From an uncultured Succinatimonas sp. (GTDB lineage: Bacteria > Pseudomonadota > Gammaproteobacteria > Enterobacterales > Succinivibrionaceae), in assembly GCA_900317105.1 (NCBI GenBank), contig ONFP01000003.1, positions 1 to 64,000 of the forward strand: a DNA stretch of 64,000 nt, written 5' to 3'. Within the stretch, counting starts at the first letter, position 1. Each line of letters starts with the position of its first letter. Made by a program: the position numbers and the translations under genes. Below are positions 55,954-64,000 of the stretch, in pieces. The notes below the pieces were generated by a model. The model was not told the origin of the DNA. It worked only from the letters and a program-made list of their open reading frames with translations, and did no database searches.

Positions 55954-55979
55954 TCTCACTTTTTTTTGCTCTGGTGAGA
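55954..55979 (+). promoter_or_regulatory. Hairpin occluding the lepB ribosome binding site
   Basis: TCTCAC (55954-55959) pairs with GTGAGA (55974-55979) over a T-rich loop. The right arm GGTGAGA is the only binding-site-like sequence at the proper distance (8 nt) from the lepB ATG at 55987. Confidence 0.5.
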
Positions 55980-55986
55980 ATTTTTA

Positions 55987-56922
55987 ATGAACGTTATTTT
56001 TGAAAATCTATTTTCATGGATTTTATTTGTTTTAACCATTGTGACTGGTATTGCATATTTTTATGATTATAAGTTTACCAGACCAAAGCGTTTGGCAAGT
56101 GTGGACAAGGCAAGAAAAGAGACTGCCGGTAATCTGAATTCAAAGCTCGAGAAGGAGATGCTAGAGCCAAAGGATATTATTGGTCAGACTGGTTCTCTTT
56201 TCTTTGTGATCCTGTTTGTATTTGTTTTCAGATCGTTCATTATTGAGCCTTTCAGAATCCCTTCTGGCTCAATGCTACCTACTCTTCAGGACGGTGATTT
56301 TATCGCTGTAAGCAAGTGGAGCTACGGAATCAGAAACCCTCTAACAAATTCAATTCTGATTAACACATCAACTCCGCAGAGAGGAGATGTAATCGTCTTC
56401 AAGTATCCTGAAGACAAAAATGTAGACTTTATCAAGCGCGTAGTTGGTCTTCCTGGAGATATAGTTATTTATCAGAACAAGAATATCTATATTTTAAAGG
56501 CAGGCTCAGACAAGGATGCTATCCCTGAACAGGTTTCAACAAAGCTTATAGAGACTCTTGAAGAGGAAATCTCCGGAATTGGTCTTGCTGATAAATATGA
56601 GGTATATGAGGAGCAGTTAGGGGATATTTCCCACAGAATGAGAGTAAATACCAATGCTCCAATGATGTCTCAGTATTTTTATAAACAAGAAAATACCCCT
56701 GTTGGAATGTGGAGAGTTCCTGACAACTGTTACTTTGTTATGGGAGACAACCGTGATAACAGCAAAGACAGCCGTTTCTGGGGATTTGTCCCAATGGAGA
56801 ATATAAAGGGAAAGACCCTAGGAATCTGGTTATCCTTTGATTTTAAACACGATTCCTCAAGCTCAATGCCTGAGTGGCTCCCATCTGCAGTTCGTTTTGA
56901 CAGAATTGGTGGTTTGAAATAA
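55987..56922 (+). CDS. lepB: Signal peptidase I
   Basis: 311 residues (E. coli 324). Two N-terminal membrane helices (residues 5-25 and about 72-90) come before the catalytic domain. The Ser nucleophile is in RIPSGSMLPTLQDGD (S95), the Lys general base in FIKRVVGLPGD (K150), and the box E motif GDNRDNSKDSRFWG is intact. It cleaves Sec and Tat signal peptides. rnc begins 5 nt after its stop. Confidence 0.97.
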   Translation: MNVIFENLFSWILFVLTIVTGIAYFYDYKFTRPKRLASVDKARKETAGNLNSKLEKEMLEPKDIIGQTGSLFFVILFVFVFRSFIIEPFRIPSGSMLPTLQDGDFIAVSKWSYGIRNPLTNSILINTSTPQRGDVIVFKYPEDKNVDFIKRVVGLPGDIVIYQNKNIYILKAGSDKDAIPEQVSTKLIETLEEEISGIGLADKYEVYEEQLGDISHRMRVNTNAPMMSQYFYKQENTPVGMWRVPDNCYFVMGDNRDNSKDSRFWGFVPMENIKGKTLGIWLSFDFKHDSSSSMPEWLPSAVRFDRIGGLK

Positions 56923-56927
56923 AGAAA

Positions 56928-57629
56928 ATGGCAGACAAACTGAATATTATTGAATTACAGAACCTAGAATTAAAGTTAGGTTATTCATTTCAAAATATTA
57001 AACTTCTTGATCAGGCTTTAACCCATAGAAGTTACGGTGCTGTGCATAACGAACGACTTGAATATCTTGGAGATTCTATTCTGGGAATGGTTATTGCCAA
57101 GGCACTGTATGATAAGTTTCCAAAGTGCCCTGAAGGTGACTTAACCAGAATGAGATCAACCTTGGTTAGAGAAACAACTCTGGCTGAACTTGCACGTGAG
57201 TTCGGAATAGGAAACTGTTTGAGATTAGGCCCAGGAGAACTGAAAACGGGGGGCTTCAGACGCGATTCACTGATAGCAGATGCCGTTGAATCTATTATTG
57301 GCGCAATGTTTATTGACGACAATGAGAATTTTCCAAGAGTAAGACAGGTTGTCTTATCCTGGTTCAAGAGTCGTCTTGAAACAATCAAGCCTGATGTAAA
57401 CCAGAAAGATCATAAATCTACTCTACAGGAATTACTTCAGTCACAGCATAAGTCATTACCTGTTTACAAGGTTGATGAAATTTTAGGTACAGACAATGAT
57501 CAGATTTTTGTTGTATCTGCTACTGTTGAGGGGGTTCCTCCTCAGATTGGAAAAGGATCATCACGCAGAAGAGCAGAACAGCAAGCTGCAGGTCTGGTTT
57601 TGGAAATACTTGAAAAAAACAAGAAATAA
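56928..57629 (+). CDS. rnc: Ribonuclease III
   Basis: 233 residues (E. coli 226). The signature ERLEYLGDSILGMVIA holds the metal-binding Glu and Asp. ADAVESIIGAMFID gives the second pair. A double-stranded RNA binding domain closes the protein (KSTLQELLQSQHKSLPVYKV, GKGSSRRRAEQQAA). It processes rRNA precursors and structured mRNAs. rnc-era coupling is conserved. Confidence 0.97.
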   Translation: MADKLNIIELQNLELKLGYSFQNIKLLDQALTHRSYGAVHNERLEYLGDSILGMVIAKALYDKFPKCPEGDLTRMRSTLVRETTLAELAREFGIGNCLRLGPGELKTGGFRRDSLIADAVESIIGAMFIDDNENFPRVRQVVLSWFKSRLETIKPDVNQKDHKSTLQELLQSQHKSLPVYKVDEILGTDNDQIFVVSATVEGVPPQIGKGSSRRRAEQQAAGLVLEILEKNKK

Positions 57630-57647
57630 TTTCTTGAAGGAATTTTA

Positions 57648-58544
57648 ATGACAGCTCATTTTGGCTTTGTTGCAATTATTGGACGACCAAATGTAGGTAA
57701 ATCAACCCTGATGAACCATTTAATCGGTCAGAAAATATCTATCACCTCCCGTAAACCTCAGACAACCCGCAACCGAATTGTGGGCATTGACACAGAGGGT
57801 GATTATCAGGTTGTTTATGTTGATACTCCAGGTCTTCATCGAGAAGAGAAAAGGGCAATCAATCACCTGATGAACAGAGCTGCAGAAAGTGCGCTTGGTG
57901 ATGTTGAGCTTATTATTATGGTTGTTGATCCTAATCATTGGACTGATGACGATGAAATGGCGCTGCACCGCGTTAAAAACGCCGATGTTCCAGTTGTTCT
58001 TGCAATCAATAAGGTTGATACCATTGCAGACAAGGAATCTCTACTTCCACTGATAGACAAGCTTTCAAAGATTATTACCTTTAAGGATATTATTCCTGTT
58101 TCAGCTCTGCGTGGAACAAATCTGCATATACTGAAGCAGATCATCAAGGATTCTCTTCCTGAAGGTGACCATTTATTCCCAGATGATTCAATTACTGACC
58201 GTTCTTCTCGTTTCCTTGCAGCGGAAATTGTACGTGAAAAACTGATGCGTCAGATGGGTGATGAACTTCCATACAGTTCAACTGTTGAGGTTGAAGAATT
58301 CAAGGAAGATAATGGGCTTTTACGCATTAGTGCAGCAATTCTTGTTGAGCGCAATGGCCAGAAGAAAATGGTTGTTGGTGCTGGCGGTGACAGAATTAAA
58401 AAGATTGGAACCGAGGCAAGAAAGGATATGGAAAAGCTTTTTGACAGCAAGGTTTTCCTGAAACTGTTTGTTAAGGTAAAAGCAGGCTGGTCTGATGATG
58501 CTCGTGCTTTAAAGAGTCTGGGATACAACGATTTTGAGGCATAA
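57648..58544 (+). CDS. era: GTPase Era
   Basis: 298 residues (E. coli 301). G1 [19 protein letters not shown]3 [11 protein letters not shown]4 NKVD, then a KH domain with [22 protein letters not shown]. It binds the 3' end of 16S rRNA in 30S assembly. It lies 18 bp after rnc and 3 bp before recO. Confidence 0.97.
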   Translation: MTAHFGFVAIIGRPNVGKSTLMNHLIGQKISITSRKPQTTRNRIVGIDTEGDYQVVYVDTPGLHREEKRAINHLMNRAAESALGDVELIIMVVDPNHWTDDDEMALHRVKNADVPVVLAINKVDTIADKESLLPLIDKLSKIITFKDIIPVSALRGTNLHILKQIIKDSLPEGDHLFPDDSITDRSSRFLAAEIVREKLMRQMGDELPYSSTVEVEEFKEDNGLLRISAAILVERNGQKKMVVGAGGDRIKKIGTEARKDMEKLFDSKVFLKLFVKVKAGWSDDARALKSLGYNDFEA

Positions 58545-58547
58545 TTT

Positions 58548-59258
58548 ATGCCTTTGGTAGCTGATTCTGAAGCCGGATTTATAATTCACAGCAGACCTTT
58601 TAAAGAGAAGAGTCTGCTTCTTGATCTGTATACTCTTAATTATGGCAGAATCAGTGCTGTGGCAAGAGTTTCAAAGTCCAGCGCTTCCCGTTCAATGGGA
58701 GTTTATCAGCCTTTTATTCCACTGAAACTATATTTAAGACAGGGAAGAAGCTCTTTATGGCAACTGTCAGATGCCATTATTCAGCGTCAGAGCTTTAATA
58801 TAGTTCCTCCAAAGATATTCAGTGCAATCTATCTAAATGAACTTTTGTATTATCTGACCATTCCTCAGGATCCTGAACCACATCTTTTTGCTGCTTATTT
58901 GGATGCTCTTGAGCGTCTGGAAAAAGACGAGGATGAATTCATGATTCTGAGAAATTTTGAAGAGATTCTTATTGAAAGTCTTGGTTATGCTCCTGATTAT
59001 GAAACCATAAATGGAGAGAGTTTCAAATCTGATTCGTTTTACATCTATTTACCGAAAAATGGCTTTATAGAAAGTAGTGATGTAGATAATTTGTTATTTT
59101 CAGGAAAAGATCTAATTTGTATAAAGAATAGAGATTTTTCTGAGCGCAATACAAGAATTGCTTTAAAAAAACTGTTCAAGGTTATTGTGGATTCCCTTCT
59201 GAATGGAAGAACACTAAAAAGCAGAGCTTTGTATTCTCAATTTCTGATGGTGAAATAA
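58548..59258 (+). CDS. recO: DNA repair protein RecO
   Basis: 236 residues (E. coli 242). N-terminal OB fold: GFIIHSRPFKEKSLLLDLYT and GRISAVARVSKS, with LYLRQGRSSLWQLSDA and a helical C-terminal part with IYLNELLYYL. It loads RecA onto SSB-coated DNA with RecR. era-recO order is conserved. Its stop overlaps the rlmD start by one base. pdxJ, which follows in E. coli, is missing. Confidence 0.93.
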   Translation: MPLVADSEAGFIIHSRPFKEKSLLLDLYTLNYGRISAVARVSKSSASRSMGVYQPFIPLKLYLRQGRSSLWQLSDAIIQRQSFNIVPPKIFSAIYLNELLYYLTIPQDPEPHLFAAYLDALERLEKDEDEFMILRNFEEILIESLGYAPDYETINGESFKSDSFYIYLPKNGFIESSDVDNLLFSGKDLICIKNRDFSERNTRIALKKLFKVIVDSLLNGRTLKSRALYSQFLMVK

Positions 59259-60607
59259 TGGTTACATTTTATAAACCTGTAAAAAAAGAAACTGTAAAAA
59301 AAGCTGTTAAGGTTGAATGCTCCGATCTTGATCTTCAGGGAAGAGGCGTTGCCAGAGACGGAGATAATGTCTATTTTGTGCCAGGATTAATGCCTGGAGA
59401 TACTGCAAATGTTCTCTCTGAAAACTCAAAAGGAAAGATCCATCAGGGAAAGATTACAAAAATTATTAAACCTTCTGTAAACAGAAGAGAAAAGGACTGT
59501 ACTCTAATTGGACAGTGTGGTGGCTGTCAGATGCAGCATGTTCCTGTTGAGATGCTTATTGAGGCAAAGATCGCCGGGATCAGAAAGCTGTTTAAAAAGG
59601 CATTAAGCCTTGATATTGGAGAGGCCTCATTTGTCCACAGAGCCGATGAACTGCGCTATAGACGTGCCTGCAGATTTGCTATTCGAGGTGATCACGGAAA
59701 GCTTTATCTGGGATTCCGCGAAGAGAAATCTCATGATTTGGTTAAGATAAAAAATTGTCTGACTTTATCAGAAAGAATGAATAATGCCATAGAACCTCTG
59801 AATAAGGCAATTAATTCCTTGAATCTGAAAAATAAGCTTGGACATTTGGAACTGCTTGATTCAGATGGTGCATTAGGAATTCTGGTTCGTTTTTCTGCAA
59901 CTGTAGACGAGCATGATGTATCAGTACTTGAGAGTGCAGGCAAAGAGCTTAATGCAGTGATTTCAATTGTTGAACCATATAGAAATCCTTTAGAAATCAA
60001 GAAGAAGGAGTCTTTAAGAGAAAGATTTATCTGTGGCAGTATCGATGATCTTTTCATCATTTCCCACGGTGTAAAAATCAAATGTAATCCATCTTCTTTT
60101 GTACAGGTCAATAAAAAGATTAACGACAAGCTGCTTGAGACAGTGATTGGAATGATTGCTCCTGACAAGAATACATCTGTTATGGATTTATTCTGTGGCC
60201 TGGGCAATTTTGCCATGCCTCTGGCTAAGGAAGGAGCAAATGTTATTGGCGTTGATATTGTTGCCAAGATGATCGAGGATGCTAGAGCCAACGCTAAAGA
60301 GCAAAATCTAGAAAATGTGAAGTTTGAAGTAGCTGATCTTGAGGAGCTGTTTGAAAATCAGAAATGGGCTAAGGCTGACTATGATGCCGTAGTTCTTGAT
60401 CCCGGCAGAGAAGGCGCTAAAAGGGCAACTCTTTTCCTGGCAAAGAAAAAGGTGAAAAAAATAGTTTACATTTCATGTAACCCTCTTGCTGCGTCACGTG
60501 ATACTATTGAGCTGATAAAGTCAGGTTATAAAATTAAACAGTGGGGAGTATGCGATATGTTTCCTCGCACTACCCATGTTGAGATGGTTCTCGAATTTAC
60601 TTTGTAG
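59258..60607 (+). CDS. rlmD: 23S rRNA (uracil-1939-C5)-methyltransferase RlmD
   Basis: 449 residues (E. coli 433). A TRAM domain (VECSDLDLQGRGVARDG, PGLMPGDTANV) is followed by the Fe-S cluster Cys set (DCTLIGQCGGCQMQH), motif I MDLFCGLGNFAMPLA, DPGREGAK, and the catalytic Cys in YISCNPLAASRD. It methylates U1939 of 23S rRNA. rlmD-relA adjacency matches E. coli. A divergent relative without the Fe-S cysteines is at 20154-21524. Confidence 0.95.
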   Translation: MVTFYKPVKKETVKKAVKVECSDLDLQGRGVARDGDNVYFVPGLMPGDTANVLSENSKGKIHQGKITKIIKPSVNRREKDCTLIGQCGGCQMQHVPVEMLIEAKIAGIRKLFKKALSLDIGEASFVHRADELRYRRACRFAIRGDHGKLYLGFREEKSHDLVKIKNCLTLSERMNNAIEPLNKAINSLNLKNKLGHLELLDSDGALGILVRFSATVDEHDVSVLESAGKELNAVISIVEPYRNPLEIKKKESLRERFICGSIDDLFIISHGVKIKCNPSSFVQVNKKINDKLLETVIGMIAPDKNTSVMDLFCGLGNFAMPLAKEGANVIGVDIVAKMIEDARANAKEQNLENVKFEVADLEELFENQKWAKADYDAVVLDPGREGAKRATLFLAKKKVKKIVYISCNPLAASRDTIELIKSGYKIKQWGVCDMFPRTTHVEMVLEFTL

Positions 60608-60619
60608 TAAGGTTTTTAT

Positions 60620-62884
60620 ATGGTTGCAATCAGACAGACTCATAATGCAAGTTTTGATTTTGCTAAGTGGGTGGAGGCGTTGGAGCTTTCTGCCGAATAC
60701 AAGGATGCTATTTCAAAAACCAATGAGTTTGTTCTGCGCTGTATAAGAAAGACCGAAGTTGAAGAAGACTTCGTTAATCCTGATGATCTGGTGGCGAGAT
60801 TTAATCATATTTCATCAGAAATCGTAGGAATTCTGATGACCCTCAACATGGATCTTCCTTCCCTTGAGGTTTCAATTCTTTATCCTGCTTATGAAAGTGG
60901 TTTCATAAAGCTTGATGACATCAGAGAAGAGTTTGGTCCAAAAATTACCACTCTGCTTCTTGCCGTAAAGGATATGGAGGCTATTCGTTCTCTACAGACT
61001 TTAACAAGTTCCAATGCAACTGAAGAACAGGTGGATAGAGTCCGTCGTATGCTGCTTGCAATGGTTAAGGACGTTAGAGCAGTTGTAATCAAGCTTGCAG
61101 AACGAATTGCTGTTATTCGCGCCGCAAAGGAGGAGTCTCCAGAATCAAGGTATCTTATCGCCAAGGAAGTCTCAAATGTATATGCTCCTCTTGCCAACCG
61201 ACTTGGCATCGGCCAGCTAAAGTGGGAACTTGAGGATCTTGCATTCAGATTCCTGCATCCTGATACCTACAAGGAAATTGCTTCTGATTTGGGCGAGAGA
61301 AGAGTTGACAGGGAAAAGTACATTGAAAACTTCGTTTCTTCTTTATCCTCTCTGCTGAAGAATGAAGGTATAGAAGCCTCTGTATACGGAAGACCAAAGC
61401 ATATCTACAGTATCTGGAAAAAGATGCAGAAAAAACATCTTAAATTCTCTGAACTGTACGATGTCCGAGCTGTCAGAGTTCTTGTCTCTTCAATAGAAGA
61501 GTGTTATGCGGCTTTAGGTGTAATTCATTCAAATTTTGAGCACATTGCAAAAGAGTTTGATGATTACATTGCTAATCCTAAACCAAACGGATATCAGTCC
61601 ATTCATACTGTTGTTTATGGCGAAGGTCACAAGGTTGTTGAAATCCAGATCAGAACAAAGAGTATGCATAACTCTGCAGAACTTGGAGTGGCAGCTCACT
61701 GGAAATATAAAGAAGGAAATGGCCAGAGTCAGGGCGTTGAGGAGCGAATTAACTGGCTGAGAAAACTTCTTTCATGGAGAGATGATCTGATTAAATCCGG
61801 AGCTCTTGAGGAAGAATTTAAGAATCAGGTTTTTGAAGATCGAGTCTACATATTTACACCTAATGGTGAAGTTATTGACCTCCCAACAGGAGCAACTCCG
61901 CTGGATTTTGCCTACCACGTTCACACCATGGTTGGTCACTGCTGTATCGGTGCCAAGGTGGATGGAAGAATTGTTCCATATACCTATAAGCTTAAAACAG
62001 GTGAACAGGTTGAAATTATTACCTCTAAAAATCCTAATCCTTCAAGAGATTGGATCAACTCTGAAAATGGCTTCCTGAAAACAGCAAAAGCTAGAAACAA
62101 GGTTCAGTCCTATTTCAGAAAACTTGATTTTGACAGAAATAAAGAGCTTGGTGCTGGTCTTATTGAAAAGGAACTAGTTAAGCAGGGAATTGATATCAGC
62201 AAGGAGCAGGTTAACTCTATTCTTAAGCTTAAGCTTTCAAGATTTAATCTGAAGTCTGTAGATGACATCTTTGCAAATGTTGGTGCCGGTGATATTGGAG
62301 TTAATATCATCATTGGTATCATTTCTGCGAATATTGAAAAGAATAAAGATGAAGTTGTCGATTCAAACGAGCTTATCGAAGATCTCATAAACAAACGCCA
62401 GAATGATGAGCTTCTAAAGAAAAACAAAACCAAGAGCGGCATTATAGTTGAAGGTGTGGGTGATATTATGACCCATATGGCCAAATGCTGTCAGCCTATT
62501 CCTGGAGATGAGATTGTCGGCTTTGTTACTCAGGGAAGAGGAATTTCTATTCACAGATGTGACTGTGAAAAATTCAGAAGAATGCAGGAACTGTTTCCTG
62601 AGAGAGTTGTAGATGCAACCTGGGGCAGCAACGTTAATATTGACAGCGGCTATACTGTAACGGTAAGAATTGTAAGCGAGGATTATTCCGGTTTCCTTCG
62701 CGATATTACTACTGTTATTGCCAACGAAAAGATGAATGTTCTGGGAATAAAATCTCACGTCGATTCAGCAAAGAATGTCTGTCTGGTTGATGTAGATCTT
62801 CTGGTTGTAAGTATCCCTGTGCTTAACAGGACTCTGGCAAAACTTAATGATCTTACTAGAGTTATTTCAGCACAGAGAGTCTAA
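60620..62884 (+). CDS. relA: GTP pyrophosphokinase RelA
   Basis: 754 residues (E. coli 744). The N-terminal hydrolase region lacks the HD catalytic pair expected of SpoT (TTLLLAVKDMEAIRSL occupies that place), so it is the synthetase-only type. Synthetase: YGRPKHIYSIWKKMQ and DYIANPKPNGYQSIHTVVYG. TGS: FTPNGEVIDLPTGATPLDFAY. ACT at the end: DYSGFLRDITTVIANEKMNV. It makes (p)ppGpp on ribosomes with uncharged tRNA. rlmD lies 12 bp upstream. Confidence 0.97.
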   Translation: MVAIRQTHNASFDFAKWVEALELSAEYKDAISKTNEFVLRCIRKTEVEEDFVNPDDLVARFNHISSEIVGILMTLNMDLPSLEVSILYPAYESGFIKLDDIREEFGPKITTLLLAVKDMEAIRSLQTLTSSNATEEQVDRVRRMLLAMVKDVRAVVIKLAERIAVIRAAKEESPESRYLIAKEVSNVYAPLANRLGIGQLKWELEDLAFRFLHPDTYKEIASDLGERRVDREKYIENFVSSLSSLLKNEGIEASVYGRPKHIYSIWKKMQKKHLKFSELYDVRAVRVLVSSIEECYAALGVIHSNFEHIAKEFDDYIANPKPNGYQSIHTVVYGEGHKVVEIQIRTKSMHNSAELGVAAHWKYKEGNGQSQGVEERINWLRKLLSWRDDLIKSGALEEEFKNQVFEDRVYIFTPNGEVIDLPTGATPLDFAYHVHTMVGHCCIGAKVDGRIVPYTYKLKTGEQVEIITSKNPNPSRDWINSENGFLKTAKARNKVQSYFRKLDFDRNKELGAGLIEKELVKQGIDISKEQVNSILKLKLSRFNLKSVDDIFANVGAGDIGVNIIIGIISANIEKNKDEVVDSNELIEDLINKRQNDELLKKNKTKSGIIVEGVGDIMTHMAKCCQPIPGDEIVGFVTQGRGISIHRCDCEKFRRMQELFPERVVDATWGSNVNIDSGYTVTVRIVSEDYSGFLRDITTVIANEKMNVLGIKSHVDSAKNVCLVDVDLLVVSIPVLNRTLAKLNDLTRVISAQRV

Positions 62885-62965
62885 CATACTGAAAACTCAA
62901 AACTTTATTAATCATAAATAAAATCAATAGGATAAAATAGGAAACTTTTGCAACGCTGATCACAT

Positions 62966-62995
62966 TCGTCAAGATTGTAATTGGTGTGATATAAT
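62966..62995 (+). promoter_or_regulatory. Sigma-70 promoter of pyrG
   Basis: TCGTCA (62966-62971), 18-nt spacer, TATAAT preceded by TG (62990-62995), about 35 nt before the start. Confidence 0.55.
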
Positions 62996-63017
62996 CTCCT
63001 GTTTGAAGTTAAACTAA

Positions 63018-64000
<983 letters not shown>

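Overview
The window looks like a chromosomal segment of an AT-rich gammaproteobacterium, most likely of the Succinivibrionaceae/Aeromonadales type. The evidence is gammaproteobacterial gene order kept almost intact: hfq-hflX-hflK-hflC-purA; ispB divergent from rplU-rpmA-obgE; zipA-ligA divergent from cysZ-ptsI-crr; mltD-rnhA divergent from dnaQ; nadB divergent from rpoE-rseA-rseB-lepA-lepB-rnc-era-recO-rlmD-relA-pyrG; and holD-like-rimI. Several genes common in relatives are missing from these blocks (miaA, rseC, cysK, ptsH, gloB, mazEF). This, with the low G+C, suggests a host-associated anaerobe. The family name is an inference; no rRNA gene is present to confirm it.

Layout. 1-3859 is an accessory, defence-like patch, all on the minus strand: the start of a type I restriction hsdM, an immunity-like gene, a detached polymorphic-toxin tail, a DUF4417 gene, and an XRE-ImmA/IrrE (HigA-like) regulator with a palindromic operator. 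An AT-rich gap follows, holding a strongly structured RNA candidate just ahead of hfq. 3860-14070 is housekeeping: hfq operon, purA, gltS, ispB, ribosomal L21/L27, obgE, folA. 14067-17286 has apaH and a two-gene operon coding for an aminopeptidase-like protein (DUF4910/COG4310 type) and a formyltransferase. 17504-28637 has dnaG, tRNA-Ile2, a SlyB-like lipoprotein, a TrmA-family methyltransferase without the Fe-S cysteines, ogt, an EAL phosphodiesterase, pyrBI, a TetR regulator, a tiny His-rich exported protein, tRNA-Trp, a HolD-like gene and rimI. 29010-32870 has pntAB and a disordered orphan protein.

32942-36037 holds the most striking locus. crr (EIIA-Glc) and ptsI (EI) sit where the pts operon sits in E. 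coli, but cysK and ptsH are gone. EIIA has lost both phosphorylation-site histidines. EI keeps its active-site His but has lost the C-terminal catalytic residues. Both reading frames are intact, so they look like retained, non-phosphotransfer proteins rather than fresh pseudogenes.

36269-64000 is mostly housekeeping: cell division and ligase, MltD, RNase HI, DnaQ (TTG start), GmhA, a periplasmic LTA-synthase-like sulfatase-fold enzyme, an AraC regulator, an MscK-type channel, NadB, and the long rpoE-to-pyrG run. That run couples envelope stress, protein export, rRNA processing and modification, and the stringent response. Candidate regulatory elements there include a sigma-E-type promoter directly before rpoE, a CRP-like palindrome in the nadB/rpoE gap, and a hairpin that buries the lepB ribosome binding site.

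No CRISPR array, insertion sequence, rRNA or integrase gene was seen. Promoters and terminators were found by eye; hairpins were paired by hand, without energy calculations.
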